DNA from: Sulfurimonadaceae bacterium
Lineage (GTDB): Bacteria > Campylobacterota > Campylobacteria > Campylobacterales > Sulfurimonadaceae
Assembly (NCBI GenBank): GCA_030610325.1
Contig: JAUWRZ010000151.1
Coordinates: forward strand, 1-5,907
Reading direction: 5' to 3'
Length of the DNA stretch: 5,907 bases
Position numbers and translations under genes: made by a program. Below are positions 5,747-5,907 of this stretch, one piece after another (the stretch's first letter is position 1; the number at the start of each line of letters is the position of its first letter). The notes under the pieces were generated by a model, which was not told the DNA's origin, did no database searches, and saw nothing but the letters and a program-made list of their open reading frames with translations.

Positions 5747-5773
5747 TAGATAGAAGTGGGTAGAGGTCATAAA

Positions 5774-5789
5774 AAAGATCACAAATTCA
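5774..5789 (+). repeat. 16-base direct repeat, copy 2 (AAAGATCACAAATTCA)
   Basis: This copy is identical to 4186-4201 and in the same orientation, about 1.6 kb apart. It lies 41 bases upstream of the TATAAT at 5831, a plausible distance for an activator site. The flanking bases differ between the copies apart from A-richness just upstream, so the repeat is not part of a longer duplication. Confidence 0.55.
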
Positions 5790-5807
5790 TGTTATATACA
5801 CGATTGT

Positions 5808-5836
5808 TTGTACTTTTCCTAAAAAACAGATATAAT
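5808..5836 (+). promoter_or_regulatory. Sigma-70-type promoter reading out of the window
   Basis: TTGTAC (5808-5813) and a perfect TATAAT (5831-5836) are separated by exactly 17 bases, the best-spaced promoter in the window. Transcription would begin near 5843. The -10 context TATAATGTCG is the same as at the promoter at 228. The gene it serves is beyond the right edge. Confidence 0.65.
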
Positions 5837-5848
5837 GTCGTCGATGAG

Positions 5849-5873
5849 AAAGATGAGGTTCGAGTTCATCTTT
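5849..5873 (+). promoter_or_regulatory. Leader hairpin just after the edge promoter
   Basis: AAAGATGA (5849-5856) pairs perfectly with TCATCTTT (5866-5873), plus one G-T pair, around a seven-base loop, and the right arm ends in TTTT. It begins about six bases after the expected transcription start, so it would form the 5' end of the RNA. It could be a protective 5' hairpin, an attenuator part, or a DNA operator. A 10-bp palindrome GAGTATACTC follows at 5885-5894. Confidence 0.45.
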
Positions 5874-5907
5874 TAGTGTGTGACGAGTATACTCTGCCAG
5901 ACTGAAA

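Larger units (their letters stand above)
5578..5907. other. 330-base stretch without a convincing gene
   Basis: The stretch holds, in order, three hairpins, the inverted repeat at 5691-5746, the second 16-base repeat, a good promoter and a leader hairpin. No reading frame on either strand is long enough or has a good enough ribosome site to be called. No tRNA or rRNA is recognised. The first 170 bases behave like a structured 3' region of the propeller transcript, and the last 130 like the control region of the next gene. Confidence 0.6.

Noticed and set aside
5857..5867. GGTTCGAGTTC resembling a tRNA T-loop at the right edge
   Set aside because: A T-stem around it would be mispaired, and the bases are better explained as the loop of the AAAGATGA/TCATCTTT hairpin.

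Overview
The window carries one gene fragment and five complete protein genes from what looks like a free-living Gram-negative bacterium with moderate GC. It fits best in Campylobacterota (for example a Sulfurovum- or Sulfurimonas-like organism). That placement is inference: the -10 boxes are near-consensus TATAAT with weak -35 boxes, the ribosome sites are AGGAG-like, several products have signal peptides, and the proteins read like members of that group. No database search was possible. There is no mobile element, CRISPR array, rRNA or complete tRNA in view.

Layout. Positions 1-102 are the last codons of gatB, followed by a two-part hairpin and a T-rich tract (likely terminator). A promoter then leads into a 190-residue exported protein (260-832) of a poorly described family with a THYC...NQP motif. 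A second promoter with an extended -10 drives a two-gene unit: a YidB/DUF937-like protein (1031-1447) and, 10 bases later, an exported M23 zinc peptidase (1458-2303). recQ (2308-4101, minus strand) converges on the peptidase gene with only four bases between the stop codons. recQ starts at a TTG codon. A 198-base divergent spacer separates recQ from an exported beta-propeller protein (4300-5577) unusually rich in histidine-containing motifs. The last 330 bases have no convincing gene. They hold a run of strong inverted repeats, a copy of a 16-base sequence also present in the recQ/propeller spacer, and a good promoter whose target lies mostly outside the window.

How the genes relate. gatB (tRNA-dependent amidation) and recQ (DNA repair helicase) are housekeeping genes. 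The other four are envelope-related or unassigned: two periplasmic proteins of unknown role, a cell-wall peptidase, and its YidB-like partner. Only the YidB-M23 pair looks like a true operon. The items most worth following up are the phased repeats upstream of the propeller gene, the histidine cluster of that propeller, the 16-base repeated element, and the structured tail region at 5584-5746. None of these proves a new system.
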